Shown here: positions 49,904 to 58,833 of the stretch, in pieces
Layout of the letters: each line of letters begins with the position of its first letter
How positions within the stretch are numbered: position 1 is the stretch's first letter
Source: JBAYNW01 sp041678605
GTDB lineage: Bacteria; Cyanobacteriota; Vampirovibrionia; Gastranaerophilales; Gastranaerophilaceae
Reading direction: 5' to 3'
NCBI GenBank assembly: GCA_041678605.1
Contig: JBAYNW010000002.1
Span: forward strand, 33,292 to 97,291
DNA: 64,000 bases
Notes under the pieces: generated by a model
What the model was told of the DNA's origin: nothing
The model's database searches: none
The model's input: the letters and a program-made list of their open reading frames with translations, nothing else
Program-made: the position numbers and the translations under genes

Positions 49904-51361
49904 TTACTCCTTGATATAAGCCGGCAAAATAATAGTTATCTTGGTTCCGTAGCCGACTTTGCTCTCCAAAAGGATTTCGCCTCCATGGGCTTCAACAATG
50001 TTTTTTGTTATATAAAGCCCCAATCCGGAGCCTACACGCTTATGTTTTTTTGTAAAGGACATATATTGGGAAAAGACATCATTCTGGTGTTTTAAGTCAA
50101 TTCCTCGGCCAAAATCCTGAACAAAAAGCCCTATATTGTTATCTCCCACATTGAAAATCTCAATCAAAATTTTACCTCCCAAAGGGGAGTGTTCACTGGC
50201 ATTTGCTATCAGGTTGTGCATTGCCCGTTTCATTTCCACAAAATCCAACGGTAAAAAAATATCCTTTGTACTGCATTTGAACTGGATGTGCTGTTTTTGA
50301 GGCTTAAGAATATATTTTGTAAGGTCTATGCAATGCTCAACGAGTTTTTTTATAGAATAAATCTGCTTGGATAGAGTTATTTTGCTTTTGTCTATCTTGT
50401 CCCGACAGAGAATATTTCCGACCATCTCTTGCATAAATTTCGTTGAATCCAGAAGGTCTTCAATGATTTCCTGCTGGTCTTTTTCCAATTCGCCCAAATT
50501 TTCGTTTAAAAGCAGCCCTAATGCATTAATGCCGGCACTTATTGGGGTTTTCAGGTCATGAGCTATCGTAGCAAGAAAATCCTCTTTTAGTGCCAGACTT
50601 ATTTCCTGAATTTTTTGGGCTTTTAAAACATTAAAAATCTGTGATTTTATTATGTTTATATCAAACGGTTTTTCGATATAGGCGAAAGACCCCAAATCAT
50701 ATCCTTTTATTTTGGTGCGTGAATCCGACAAAGCACTGATGAAAATTACGGGAACATTTTTATTATGCGGCGTATCCTTGATTTTTTTGGCCAATTCGAA
50801 GCCGGACATGCCAGGCATCATAACGTCAAGCAAAAATAAATCGAATTTGTCATGCAATATGGCCTCAAAAGCCTCTTTAGGTTTAGAAAAACTCGAAATT
50901 TCAATATTGAATTCAGATAATATTTCTTCCAGAAGTTCAATGTTCATGGTGTTATCATCAATAATCATTATTTTTGAATTTGCAATTATTGAATAATCGT
51001 ACTCGGCAGCGGGCGTTCTGTCAGTGAAAAAATTGTACTTGTTGTTAAAAAATTCTTCCACCATTTTTTTATCAACAGGGGAAGAAATGACTGTTTTTAT
51101 ACCAATTTTGTTGGCGGATGCGATATTCTTTCGGGACAAATTATCCGAACAAATCCAAATTTCAGTATTTTTACTTGTTCCTCTGAGTTTTTGAATACAT
51201 TTTAAATCGGACTTGCCGAAGTCAGTCTGTATTATGCAAAGCTCAACCTCGGGTTTCAATTTTTTTATACAGGAAATATCCTCTACAAAAAGAAACTTCC
51301 GGTTCAAATTATCATTCAGATAATTTTCGCGAGAGTCCGTTGATTTAATTATCTCTGGCAT
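49904..51361 (-). CDS. Hybrid response regulator-histidine kinase
   Basis: A 485-residue cytoplasmic protein. Residues 1-105 look like a degenerate receiver fold without a full acidic pocket. Residues 129-245 form a true receiver (IDDN at 134-137, phospho-acceptor D179 in LLDVMMPG, K231). A HisKA domain has H268 in FLATIAHDLKTPISAG, then HATPase_c with NLIANASEHSP, QDFGRGID and GSGLGLYITKNIVEAHGG. There is no membrane segment. The receiver-before-kinase order is common in cyanobacterial-type signalling. No output gene is adjacent. Confidence 0.92.
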   Translation of the reverse strand: MPEIIKSTDSRENYLNDNLNRKFLFVEDISCIKKLKPEVELCIIQTDFGKSDLKCIQKLRGTSKNTEIWICSDNLSRKNIASANKIGIKTVISSPVDKKMVEEFFNNKYNFFTDRTPAAEYDYSIIANSKIMIIDDNTMNIELLEEILSEFNIEISSFSKPKEAFEAILHDKFDLFLLDVMMPGMSGFELAKKIKDTPHNKNVPVIFISALSDSRTKIKGYDLGSFAYIEKPFDINIIKSQIFNVLKAQKIQEISLALKEDFLATIAHDLKTPISAGINALGLLLNENLGELEKDQQEIIEDLLDSTKFMQEMVGNILCRDKIDKSKITLSKQIYSIKKLVEHCIDLTKYILKPQKQHIQFKCSTKDIFLPLDFVEMKRAMHNLIANASEHSPLGGKILIEIFNVGDNNIGLFVQDFGRGIDLKHQNDVFSQYMSFTKKHKRVGSGLGLYITKNIVEAHGGEILLESKVGYGTKITIILPAYIKE

Positions 51362-51535
51362 AGCTCAATCCTAAAATAAAACGTTAAAGTGATTAGTATG
51401 ATGATAATAGATTTCCCTTATCTTTAAAATTAGTCACATGGCTACTCTTATCAATAAAATTACAACATAACCGTAAATTATCAGGTCATTCAGGGGTTTT
51501 ACCGTTATTACCCGATTGGGTAATGTTAAATTTTG

Positions 51536-52360
51536 TTACTCTTTTAAACTTCCCTGCAATAAGTCATTTATAAAATATTTTTTCCCGATTAGAAAAACCA
51601 AAACCGTTGGGATTGTGCAAATCACGGCACAGGCAAGCAAATCGCCCCAAAGAGTGATTTCTCTGAAGCTTCCTTTGAAAAACGCCAATCCGACAGGCAA
51701 AGTTCGCATACTGTCTGAATTTGTGACAATTAACGGCCACATGAAACTGTTCCAGCTTGAAACGAATGTAAAAATGGCCAGAGTCGCTATTGTGGGGAGT
51801 GCAACGGGCAGGGCAATTCGACAAAAAGTCTGAAAAATATTACACCCGTCTATTTTTGAAGATTCTTCAAGGTCCTTCGGGAAACTCAAAAAGAATTGGC
51901 GGAACATAAACACACCGAAGCCGCCGAAAAATCCGGGAATAATAAGTGCCTGATAGGTGTCAATCAAATGCATTTCTCTCATTAGGAAAAATAGCGGAAT
52001 AATATTGACCTGAGGCGGAATCATCATTGTTATTAAAATTATCAGAAACAAAAAATCGCTGCCTTTAAATCTCAATCTTGCGAATGCGTATCCGGCGAAC
52101 GCCGCAAATAGGATTTGTCCGACAGTTGTAATTGCCGCAACCAGAAAGCTGTTGAAAAAGTATCTGGCGACGGGAATTGAAGAAAAAACACTTACGTAAT
52201 TCTCAAAAGACCAATTTTCAGGGAAGATGCTCGGCGGATAGGAAAAAATCTCGCTGTTTTGGGAAAAAGACAGATTAACCATCGCAAAAAACGGCACCAG
52301 CATACTTAGAGCGATTAACAGCAAAATAAAATATCCGATGAAGAGTCTTAGTCTTTTCAT
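51536..52360 (-). CDS. Carbohydrate ABC transporter permease (MalG-like)
   Basis: A 274-residue inner-membrane permease with six membrane helices and the EAA loop (EESSKIDGCNIFQTFCRIALP) that contacts the ATPase. The N-terminus (YFILLLIALSMLVPFFAMV) and QNSEIFSYPPSIFPENWSF segment are typical of the MalG/UgpE group. No binding protein, second permease or ATPase gene lies next to it; the tmRNA is upstream. It is either an orphan that uses partners elsewhere or a leftover of an operon. Confidence 0.9.
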   Translation of the reverse strand: MKRLRLFIGYFILLLIALSMLVPFFAMVNLSFSQNSEIFSYPPSIFPENWSFENYVSVFSSIPVARYFFNSFLVAAITTVGQILFAAFAGYAFARLRFKGSDFLFLIILITMMIPPQVNIIPLFFLMREMHLIDTYQALIIPGFFGGFGVFMFRQFFLSFPKDLEESSKIDGCNIFQTFCRIALPVALPTIATLAIFTFVSSWNSFMWPLIVTNSDSMRTLPVGLAFFKGSFREITLWGDLLACAVICTIPTVLVFLIGKKYFINDLLQGSLKE

Positions 52361-52381
52361 AAAAACAATTATAGCACAGAG

Positions 52382-52441
52382 GGGGAACAGGGAAAAGGGA
52401 AGGGGAAAACGTGAGACGTGAGAGGTGAGACGTGAGAAGAG
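52382..52441. repeat. GTGAGACGTGAGAGG simple repeat
   Basis: Tandem GGGAAAAGG units then GTGAGACGTGAGAGG units, the same family as the repeat at the start of the O-methyltransferase gene (15112-15134). Confidence 0.7.
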
Positions 52442-52529
52442 AAACTGGACTTATCGACTCATAAACTTATCCTACTGCTTTGCTTTAGTGAAAAAGTCCG
52501 GTTGTGTTTTACCAAAAGAAAAAGTAGGC

Positions 52530-52558
52530 TTGAAATTTGAGTAAAAACAGGTTATACT
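52530..52558 (+). promoter_or_regulatory. Promoter of tmRNA
   Basis: TTGAAA (52530-52535), a 17-base spacer, TATACT (52553-52558). Predicted start is near 52565, giving a precursor with about 68 extra 5' bases that includes the hairpin GTTGGGTT-N4-AACCCAAC (52578-52597). Confidence 0.75.
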
Positions 52559-52632
52559 GTAAAAGTACACAAAGTAGGTTGGGTTTTCTAACCCAACGAA
52601 GAAATAATAATTGAACATTAATAATAGAATAT

Positions 52633-53029
52633 GGGGACGCTCTGGATTTGACAGAATGTTCGGTGAAAGTAAATTGCGGGTCTCGGAGCTGTTCCGAGTC
52701 ACCAACGAGCAAAACAAACTAAATGCTAACAACGATAACGTTATTAGAGCTGATTTCTCAAGAGCAGCAGCTATCGCTGCCTAACCTGAGGAAACCGGCT
52801 GCTTTATTGGTCTAACTTGCCGATTAATAAAGCCCACAACGCAAGTTGCAGTACGTGGACGAGAATTAAGCGTATTAAGACTTTTCTCAAAGTGAGCATC
52901 ACTTAAAAAGGCTTTGCCAAGACTAACAAGACTGATTTTACTTGGGTTTTGGCGAGAGAAACAAAATCTACACTCGTAGAGGTTTACTTTAATCCATTTT
53001 GGACGTGGGTTCGACTCCCACCGTCTCCA
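52633..53029 (+). ncRNA. ssrA: Transfer-messenger RNA (tmRNA)
   Basis: One-piece tmRNA that rescues stalled ribosomes. The 5' end GGGGACG pairs with CGTCTCC at the 3' end (acceptor stem), followed by discriminator A; CCA is not encoded. The T-arm reads GGGTTCGACTCCC. The tag frame starts at GCT 52725 and ends with TAA 52782-52784, giving ANNDNVIRADFSRAAAIAA, a tag resembling cyanobacterial ones (ANN start, hydrophobic Ala-rich end). A duplicate of its last 17 bases lies 174 bases downstream. Confidence 0.97.
53013..53029. repeat. tmRNA 3'-end direct repeat, copy 1 (att-like)
   Basis: GACTCCCACCGTCTCCA, the last 17 bases of tmRNA, identical to 53187-53203. tmRNA 3' ends are well-known integrase attachment sites. 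Confidence 0.7.
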
Positions 53030-53091
53030 TTTTTTCCACGATTAACGTTCTATTTCACATTTTACGAAATGGAGACAAGGTCGTCGAACCG

Positions 53092-53180
53092 GTTATTTGC
53101 TCATGTTGTTCGCAAATAACGGGTTAGCTAACGCATTAAGAATTGTAGCCGTTTGGCTTTCCGAGCCTCACGGACAATTC
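53092..53180. other. Structured spacer between the att-like repeats
   Basis: Two hairpins: GTTATTTGC (53092-53100) with GCAAATAAC (53112-53120), and GAATTGT (53140-53146) with ACAATTC (53174-53180) enclosing further pairs (CCGT/ACGG, GGCT/AGCC). There is no reading frame of note. Confidence 0.5.
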
Positions 53181-53186
53181 TTTGAA

Positions 53187-53203
53187 GACTCCCACCGTCT
53201 CCA
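53187..53203. repeat. tmRNA 3'-end direct repeat, copy 2 (att-like)
   Basis: Exact second copy of the tmRNA terminal 17-mer. The 157 bases between the copies contain only hairpins, as expected if an integrated element was lost or is very small. Confidence 0.7.
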
Positions 53204-53315
53204 CCATTATTCGTAGCCCGAGGCTTTAGCCGAGGATACAAGATTGAATAAATGCCGCAATTGGTGTATTTGTATTTTTTTATGTAAGTTGAGCTTGGTA
53301 TAATTTCAACATTCA

Positions 53316-53387
53316 CGTCACCCTGAATTTATTTCAGGGTCGCAAAGTCGCTCGCTTGTAAGATTCTGAAACAAGTTCAGAATGACG
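53316..53387. repeat. GTCACCCTGAA-type palindromic repeat
   Basis: GTCACCCTGAA-TTTA-TTTCAGGGTC hairpin followed by TCTGAAACAAGTTCAGAATGACG, a repeat type common between genes in many bacteria. The rest of 53388-53618 shows no gene. Confidence 0.65.
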
Positions 53388-53618
53388 TCTGGGATTTTTA
53401 AGTCGGAAATGAGTTTGACTCAAAATGCACGAAAATTCACATTTCGTTCATGAAGTGTGCACATCATAAATTTTAGAATTTTACCTCATTCTCCGTACAC
53501 ATAAAGGTTTTAAGCCAATGAATGAATTGTGCATTTAGTATGAGCCAAAACGGATTTTTGAAGGTTAAAATTTATTACGATAAATCAAATTACTAGTAAA
53601 TTTATTTTTTAGTTGGTT

Positions 53619-53624
53619 TATAAT
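53619..53624 (+). promoter_or_regulatory. Possible -10 box upstream of the NAD cluster
   Basis: TATAAT about 26 bases before ATG 53651; a TACAAT at 53631-53636 is an alternative. No good -35. Confidence 0.45.
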
Positions 53625-53650
53625 GTTTAATACAATATAGGACGAAAATA

Positions 53651-54232
53651 ATGGAATTAAAGAGAATTAATAATAACATAGCATTTGGAGATTTGGCTAT
53701 ACAAAGTTTATATAAAATGCCTAAAATGAAACGAACGGCAATAGTTAATGCCTTTAAAACACGGATAGGTGAAGGATTGATGAGCAAGACATATACTCAT
53801 GATGGACAAACTTTCTCACAAGACATTTTTATTGGATTTATTCCGACTACTCAAAAAAAACAAAATTCACAAATAGACAGAATCATCATTTCAACGGGAG
53901 AACCTTTACCATTCGAGCAAAGTATCTCAAAAGCAGCTCAAATAGATTTGAATATTTTTAACAAAATTCAAAAAATACGCGATGAGTTTAAACTTAAGAA
54001 CGGTGATTATTTTAAGGGATATGGCTATACTCTGGGTCGTATACGAAAAAGCAATGATTCAGTTGAAATTTGTATGTCTGAGCAAGAGGCCACCTGGTTT
54101 GATAATTATAGAAAAGGATTAGACTTTGAGTCTGGGAATGCCCCGAATAATGGGATGAATAATTGGTACATATTTAATAAAAATAATGGAGACACTTTTC
54201 AGTATTCAAAAGTGATTAGAGAACGTGAATAA
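53651..54232 (+). CDS. Hypothetical protein with N-terminal IAFGD motif
   Basis: A 193-residue protein beginning MELKRINNNIAFGDLAIQSL, with the shared motif at F12. No known domain. A polar, probably mixed alpha/beta protein with a segment GDYFKGYGYTLGRIRKSND and a C-terminus rich in Asn (NAPNNGMNNWYIFNKNNGD). It precedes the NAD operon by 450 bases on the same strand and shares its AT-rich composition. Association with the operon is possible but not shown. Confidence 0.6.
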   Translation: MELKRINNNIAFGDLAIQSLYKMPKMKRTAIVNAFKTRIGEGLMSKTYTHDGQTFSQDIFIGFIPTTQKKQNSQIDRIIISTGEPLPFEQSISKAAQIDLNIFNKIQKIRDEFKLKNGDYFKGYGYTLGRIRKSNDSVEICMSEQEATWFDNYRKGLDFESGNAPNNGMNNWYIFNKNNGDTFQYSKVIRERE

Positions 54233-54681
54233 AATATTTTAACGTCCCACTGTATACGCAGTCAAGTTTTGTGCGTTTTTTGATTAATCGGCAGGCTACA
54301 TCTTTCTTATTTGGCTCAAATTATCTGTTACATTGGCTCATTTTATGTGAGAGTTTACAATTGGCGGGCTTTACGGCTAGATAAAATTAAAAGAGAAATT
54401 ATATTATATAAATTCTCTGATTTCCTATGCCAAATTCTGCAAAAATTCTCTGTTTGAGATTTACCTAGTTCGTTCTAAGCGATAAGATGTGTTATGAAAT
54501 AGTTTTCTATCTGCACAATATTGATTTTGTGCTGGGTGAGCGTCTATAAAGTTAAAAAATGTAACAATTTTCAACATAGCGTGTGAAGCAGTGGCAAGTT
54601 TTTTTTTGTTTGAATATTGTATATATAAAGCCTTATTAGATCAGGGGCATGCTAGAAAGCCAAGGAGGCTTAAATTTTACA
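54233..54681. other. Gene-free stretch before nadE
   Basis: About 450 bases without a supported gene. It contains an AT-rich palindrome (AGAGAAATTATAT/TATATAAATTCTCT, about 54391-54418) and a TATATAAA near 54621-54629 that could be the -10 of the NAD operon. Confidence 0.4.
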
Positions 54682-56973
54682 ATGATTACAAATATTACTT
54701 TTAAACCATGTGTGTATGTAAATTCACCCTTAACAGGGCAATTTGGTGTGCATCAAAATTATAGTACGAAGCCCAATATATACCAAAAAAGTAACCAGAG
54801 AAGTCCTTTCCTTGATACTGTGAGTTTTTCAGGCAACGAAAAAAAGCTTACATCTCAATCACTTTCAGACAAAGAATTTAAGGCATTAGTAGGACAAAAA
54901 GTTAAACAAGCAACTCCCGCAACAAAAATGGATGTTGCATCAGAATTAACGGAAGTTTTAGACCTTTACCTGCAAGGTAAATGGGATGATAAAGTTCAAC
55001 CGCACAAAAAGAAAACTGTACTTGCAGGGCTTAAAAAATTAATGGGTGAACAAGGGCAAGGCAACATAGTTATGGCTCAGATTAATCCAATCCCCGGCAA
55101 TGTAGAGGCAAATGCTAAAAAGGCAATGGCATATATCCGTGCAGCAGAAGCAATCGGTGCGGATACGGTGGTGTTTTCTGAGTTAACATTAATGGGATAT
55201 CCCATCCATGATACTATTGACAGGCATCCTGTTATTGTAAAAGAAAATATGGATTGGTTACAGGAGATTGCGAAACAAACTGGTAAAACTAAAGTAATGA
55301 TTGGTTTTGTTGAGCCTAGAGAAAATCTGACTCAAGGGGAAACAGTTGGCAAAGCCTATTACAATTCAGTTGCAACATTGGGAGATGGAAAAGTCTTAGG
55401 GGTAACACGAAAAAGTTTACTCCCGACATATTCTGAATTTAACGATTATAGATATATTGAGCCTTCACCCGTTACAGGCAATCAGCCTCCGGAAACCCTT
55501 GGACATTTTGGAAGAGATAAAATTACAGAAGCTAATAAGTTGAATGAAATCCACGGGCATAATTACGGAGTAGTAATCTGTGAAGACGGATGGAATGATA
55601 AAGATTTCTTTAAAAACGGTGTGCTTTATGAAGTTGACCCTGTAGCTGAAGTTGCAAAAGCAAAACCTGATATGATTATAAACTGTTCAGCATCTCCATC
55701 CCGTGCTAAAAAAGAACAATTAAAACACAATATGCTTTCTTATTCCGCTCAAAAACATGGCACTCCGATGGTTTATGTAAATCAGGTCGGTGCAATTGAT
55801 GACAGTTCTTTTGACGGAGCAAGCAGAGTTTATAACGCAAATGGTGAACTTGTTGCTCGTGCAAAATCTTTTGAAGAACAATTTATGGTTGTAAATCCTT
55901 TGAAATCACAAGGAAAAACATTCCCATTAGCAAAAGGACTTGAAAAAACATTAAAAGAACAAAAAGTATTCTCCCTTGATTATGAACCTGATTTGGATAG
56001 AACTTATAAAACAATTGTTCAAGGAACTAGAGATTACTTTAATAAAAATGGCTTAAAACGAGCCGTTTTAGGTTTGTCAGGCGGTTTGGATTCAACTGTA
56101 AGTGCTGTTTTATTAGCCGATGCATTAGGTCCTAAAAATGTCTACGGAATTAGTATGCCATCAAAAATTACAAGCGAAGAAAGCAGAAGCGATGCAAAAA
56201 TCTTGGCTGAAAATCTTGGAATACATTTTGATGAATCACCGATTAAAGGAATGGTAACTTCTGCTAATGAACAATTAGAGCCTCTCTTCGATAGAATTGC
56301 TAAAAATTGGGATGGAAGATACACGCAATCATTTGTTCAAGATAATATTCAAGCACGCTCGAGAGCCACTTTGCTTTGGGGTATATGCAATGCTTTTGGA
56401 CAAACTATTTCAATCGCAACATCTGACAAATCAGAACTTTATATGGGCTATGCAACAATCAACGGAGATATGTCAGGCGGTTTTGCACCTATTGCAGATG
56501 TTCCAAAGACAAAACTTTTTGCACTTGCCCGTTGGATGAATGAAAACAGAGACCAAAAAGGAGCTATTCCAGAGGCAATTATTGCAAAACCTCCGGGGGC
56601 AGAACTTGCAATTGACCCTAAAACATTAAAACCTCTTGTAGCAGAAGATGCTCTTATGCCTTATGAATTTTTAGATGAAGTAATTTGGCGTATTGAGAAC
56701 AAGCACGAAAGTTATACAAATATGATTGGTTCCAAATTCTTGTATGAAAAAGGACACGATTTATCAAAAGAACAAAAAACGATTTGGCTGGACAGATTTT
56801 ATAAAAGAATGTCTTCAGCACTTTTTAAATGGACACTTCTGCCACCGTCTGTAATAGTTGAAGGCCGTTCAATAAATAAAGGCGATTACCGACAACCGGT
56901 AGCATCAGGCAGTATTGATTACAAAGGTCAAGTAATCAAAACAATAGCAAAAAAATTAAAACAAATAAAATAA
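54682..56973 (+). CDS. nadE: Glutamine-dependent NAD+ synthetase with long N-terminal extension
   Basis: A 763-residue enzyme that amidates nicotinate adenine dinucleotide to NAD with Gln as nitrogen donor. The nitrilase-type glutaminase has the triad E170 (SELTLMGYP), K244 (RKSLLPTY) and C300 (ICEDGW). The ATP-pyrophosphatase domain has SGGLDST at 466-472. The catalytic part starts only near residue 129 (IVMAQINP), so about 128 extra residues precede it; these carry ITFKP (F7) and TVSFSGNEKK, the shared motif. ATG 54682 follows AAGGAGG, with a long spacing. First gene of the operon. Confidence 0.95.
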   Translation: MITNITFKPCVYVNSPLTGQFGVHQNYSTKPNIYQKSNQRSPFLDTVSFSGNEKKLTSQSLSDKEFKALVGQKVKQATPATKMDVASELTEVLDLYLQGKWDDKVQPHKKKTVLAGLKKLMGEQGQGNIVMAQINPIPGNVEANAKKAMAYIRAAEAIGADTVVFSELTLMGYPIHDTIDRHPVIVKENMDWLQEIAKQTGKTKVMIGFVEPRENLTQGETVGKAYYNSVATLGDGKVLGVTRKSLLPTYSEFNDYRYIEPSPVTGNQPPETLGHFGRDKITEANKLNEIHGHNYGVVICEDGWNDKDFFKNGVLYEVDPVAEVAKAKPDMIINCSASPSRAKKEQLKHNMLSYSAQKHGTPMVYVNQVGAIDDSSFDGASRVYNANGELVARAKSFEEQFMVVNPLKSQGKTFPLAKGLEKTLKEQKVFSLDYEPDLDRTYKTIVQGTRDYFNKNGLKRAVLGLSGGLDSTVSAVLLADALGPKNVYGISMPSKITSEESRSDAKILAENLGIHFDESPIKGMVTSANEQLEPLFDRIAKNWDGRYTQSFVQDNIQARSRATLLWGICNAFGQTISIATSDKSELYMGYATINGDMSGGFAPIADVPKTKLFALARWMNENRDQKGAIPEAIIAKPPGAELAIDPKTLKPLVAEDALMPYEFLDEVIWRIENKHESYTNMIGSKFLYEKGHDLSKEQKTIWLDRFYKRMSSALFKWTLLPPSVIVEGRSINKGDYRQPVASGSIDYKGQVIKTIAKKLKQIK

Positions 56974-56985
56974 AAGGAGAATAAA

Positions 56986-58806
56986 ATGTTAGTACAAAGC
57001 ATTATAACAAATTATCAAAACCGAAATTACAAAAACAATTACAATCCCAAAAGCAATGTTGCTTTTGGGATTGCAAAACCGCCGAAGCTTCCGACCGAAC
57101 AATTTCAATTGGCAATGGCAAATCAGCTGAATGAATTGGGGTTTAACCTGAAAACATTAGCTTGCAAAGATTCTGCCGATTTTAGAGAACTATTTTTAAG
57201 ATTAAGGAAATTAACCAATGAAATTGGGGAAAAAGCAGGATTTAAAACAGAACATAAAACTCCAAGAATGTTGCAAACAGATGCATACTATGTCTCAAGT
57301 AATTTCTATATTCACCAAGATGCAAAAGATCATAGCGTTTATCAAATAGCATTCAGAAGAGAAGAATTACCTTGGATGAAAGATATGGGTGTAAAAAAAG
57401 AAGATAGAAAATTAATATTTCATGGATTACAAGATATAATGGAAGATGTTTTACATGACCCAATAACCAGAGATGAAATAGAAGAAGCAGATAAATTTTA
57501 TAAAACCGCAAGAAACGGGTGGCAATACAAATGGGACAGAGGCTTGTGGGAAAGAGTTCTATCTGAAAATAATGGGATAATTCCTATAAAAATTCAAGCA
57601 CTTCCTGACGGTTCAACAGTTTTCTCTGGGGAGCCCGTAATTCAAGTCACAGCGGAAAAAGATTTTGGTGAGCTTGCTGCTTGGTTTGAAACAAGACTTT
57701 TACAAGTTTGGGCCGGTTCGGAAAGAGCCTCTATGCTTAGACACTGGTTAGAGTATAATAAAAACCTTATTAGAAGTACCTCAGATGCTACACTCACTGA
57801 AGCAGAAATTCTTGCAAAAGCTCAAAAAAGACTTGTCGATTTTTCTGACCGTTCAAGTATGTGTCCTCAAGAAAGTGAAAGAATGGGCAAGGCAAGTATG
57901 ACAGTATTTTCGACACAATCGACATTGGCTGCGGTTTATCAAGCATATAAAGCAAATGGGGATAAAATACCGGGCTCAATTGCAATGCCTTCTCTTCCTC
58001 ATAGAGTTATAGAAAGCTACGAACATGAAAAAGATGCCTATGATGCATTATATGATTTTACAAAAGGTGGTTTAGGCTCTTATGTGGGTGATTGCTATGA
58101 CTATAGAAAAGCAGTAACAGAGTGCCTTATTCCTCTTGCAAAAAGAGCTCAAAAAGAAAATAAAGAACTTGGAATAAATACAATACTTAACCCACGACCA
58201 GACTCAGGAGATAATTTTGAAGAAGTTAAATTTACAGTGGATAAAGCTGTTGAATCAAAATTATACAGAGATATAAAAACAAGAAGTGGTCAAATATTAA
58301 AAGGAATGACCATTTTTAGACCTTTACAGGCAAATGGTATGTCCTTTAAAGAAATGATGGATATAGACAGAAGACTTTTGAAAGCTGGGTATTCGCCTGT
58401 GGATTGTGTTAACTACGGGGTTGGAGGATTTTTACATGATTCTATTTCAAGAAATAACATGTCGGCAGCTCAAAAATTAGCTGAAATTGGTAAAGGCAAA
58501 AGGAAACGTCCGGTTATGAAATGTCCAATCGATGAACCTGTAAAAGAATCCATTCCGGGTGCTGTTAAATTGGTAAGGGAAGAAAATTCAAAGGCCCCAA
58601 CAGTACGAAGGATTAATGAAGAAGGAAAAGATGCTTATATTACCTGGTATGATGGAATAAACGGGCATGGCATAGAATATAAAGAACCATTTGCAAATGT
58701 TCAAAGTAGGGTTCTAAATGAATTTGATAAATATCAAAAACCTGATGATATTTTTTCACCGGGGATTCACGAATTAAAAGGACAAATTAGAAACAAGCAT
58801 AGATAA
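56986..58806 (+). CDS. NAMPT/NAPRT-family phosphoribosyltransferase
   Basis: A 606-residue enzyme, longer than typical NAMPT (about 490). The N-terminus carries the shared motif NVAFGIAKPP (F27). Type II phosphoribosyltransferase features resembling nicotinamide phosphoribosyltransferase are visible: a conserved His in MPSLPHRVIESYEHEKDAYDAL (H342; compare AEHSTITAW-KDHEKDAF of human NAMPT), RPDSG at 404-408 and a Gly-rich YGVGGFLHD. It would join nicotinamide or nicotinate to PRPP. Substrate choice cannot be read from sequence; nicotinamidase next door argues for nicotinate, family resemblance for nicotinamide. Confidence 0.82.
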   Translation: MLVQSIITNYQNRNYKNNYNPKSNVAFGIAKPPKLPTEQFQLAMANQLNELGFNLKTLACKDSADFRELFLRLRKLTNEIGEKAGFKTEHKTPRMLQTDAYYVSSNFYIHQDAKDHSVYQIAFRREELPWMKDMGVKKEDRKLIFHGLQDIMEDVLHDPITRDEIEEADKFYKTARNGWQYKWDRGLWERVLSENNGIIPIKIQALPDGSTVFSGEPVIQVTAEKDFGELAAWFETRLLQVWAGSERASMLRHWLEYNKNLIRSTSDATLTEAEILAKAQKRLVDFSDRSSMCPQESERMGKASMTVFSTQSTLAAVYQAYKANGDKIPGSIAMPSLPHRVIESYEHEKDAYDALYDFTKGGLGSYVGDCYDYRKAVTECLIPLAKRAQKENKELGINTILNPRPDSGDNFEEVKFTVDKAVESKLYRDIKTRSGQILKGMTIFRPLQANGMSFKEMMDIDRRLLKAGYSPVDCVNYGVGGFLHDSISRNNMSAAQKLAEIGKGKRKRPVMKCPIDEPVKESIPGAVKLVREENSKAPTVRRINEEGKDAYITWYDGINGHGIEYKEPFANVQSRVLNEFDKYQKPDDIFSPGIHELKGQIRNKHR

Positions 58807-58833
58807 TTAACAATAATAAACAAGGAGAAATTT

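Noticed and set aside
52472..52732. Frame opposite the tmRNA promoter and 5' end
   Set aside because: Overlaps tmRNA and its promoter; no family resemblance.
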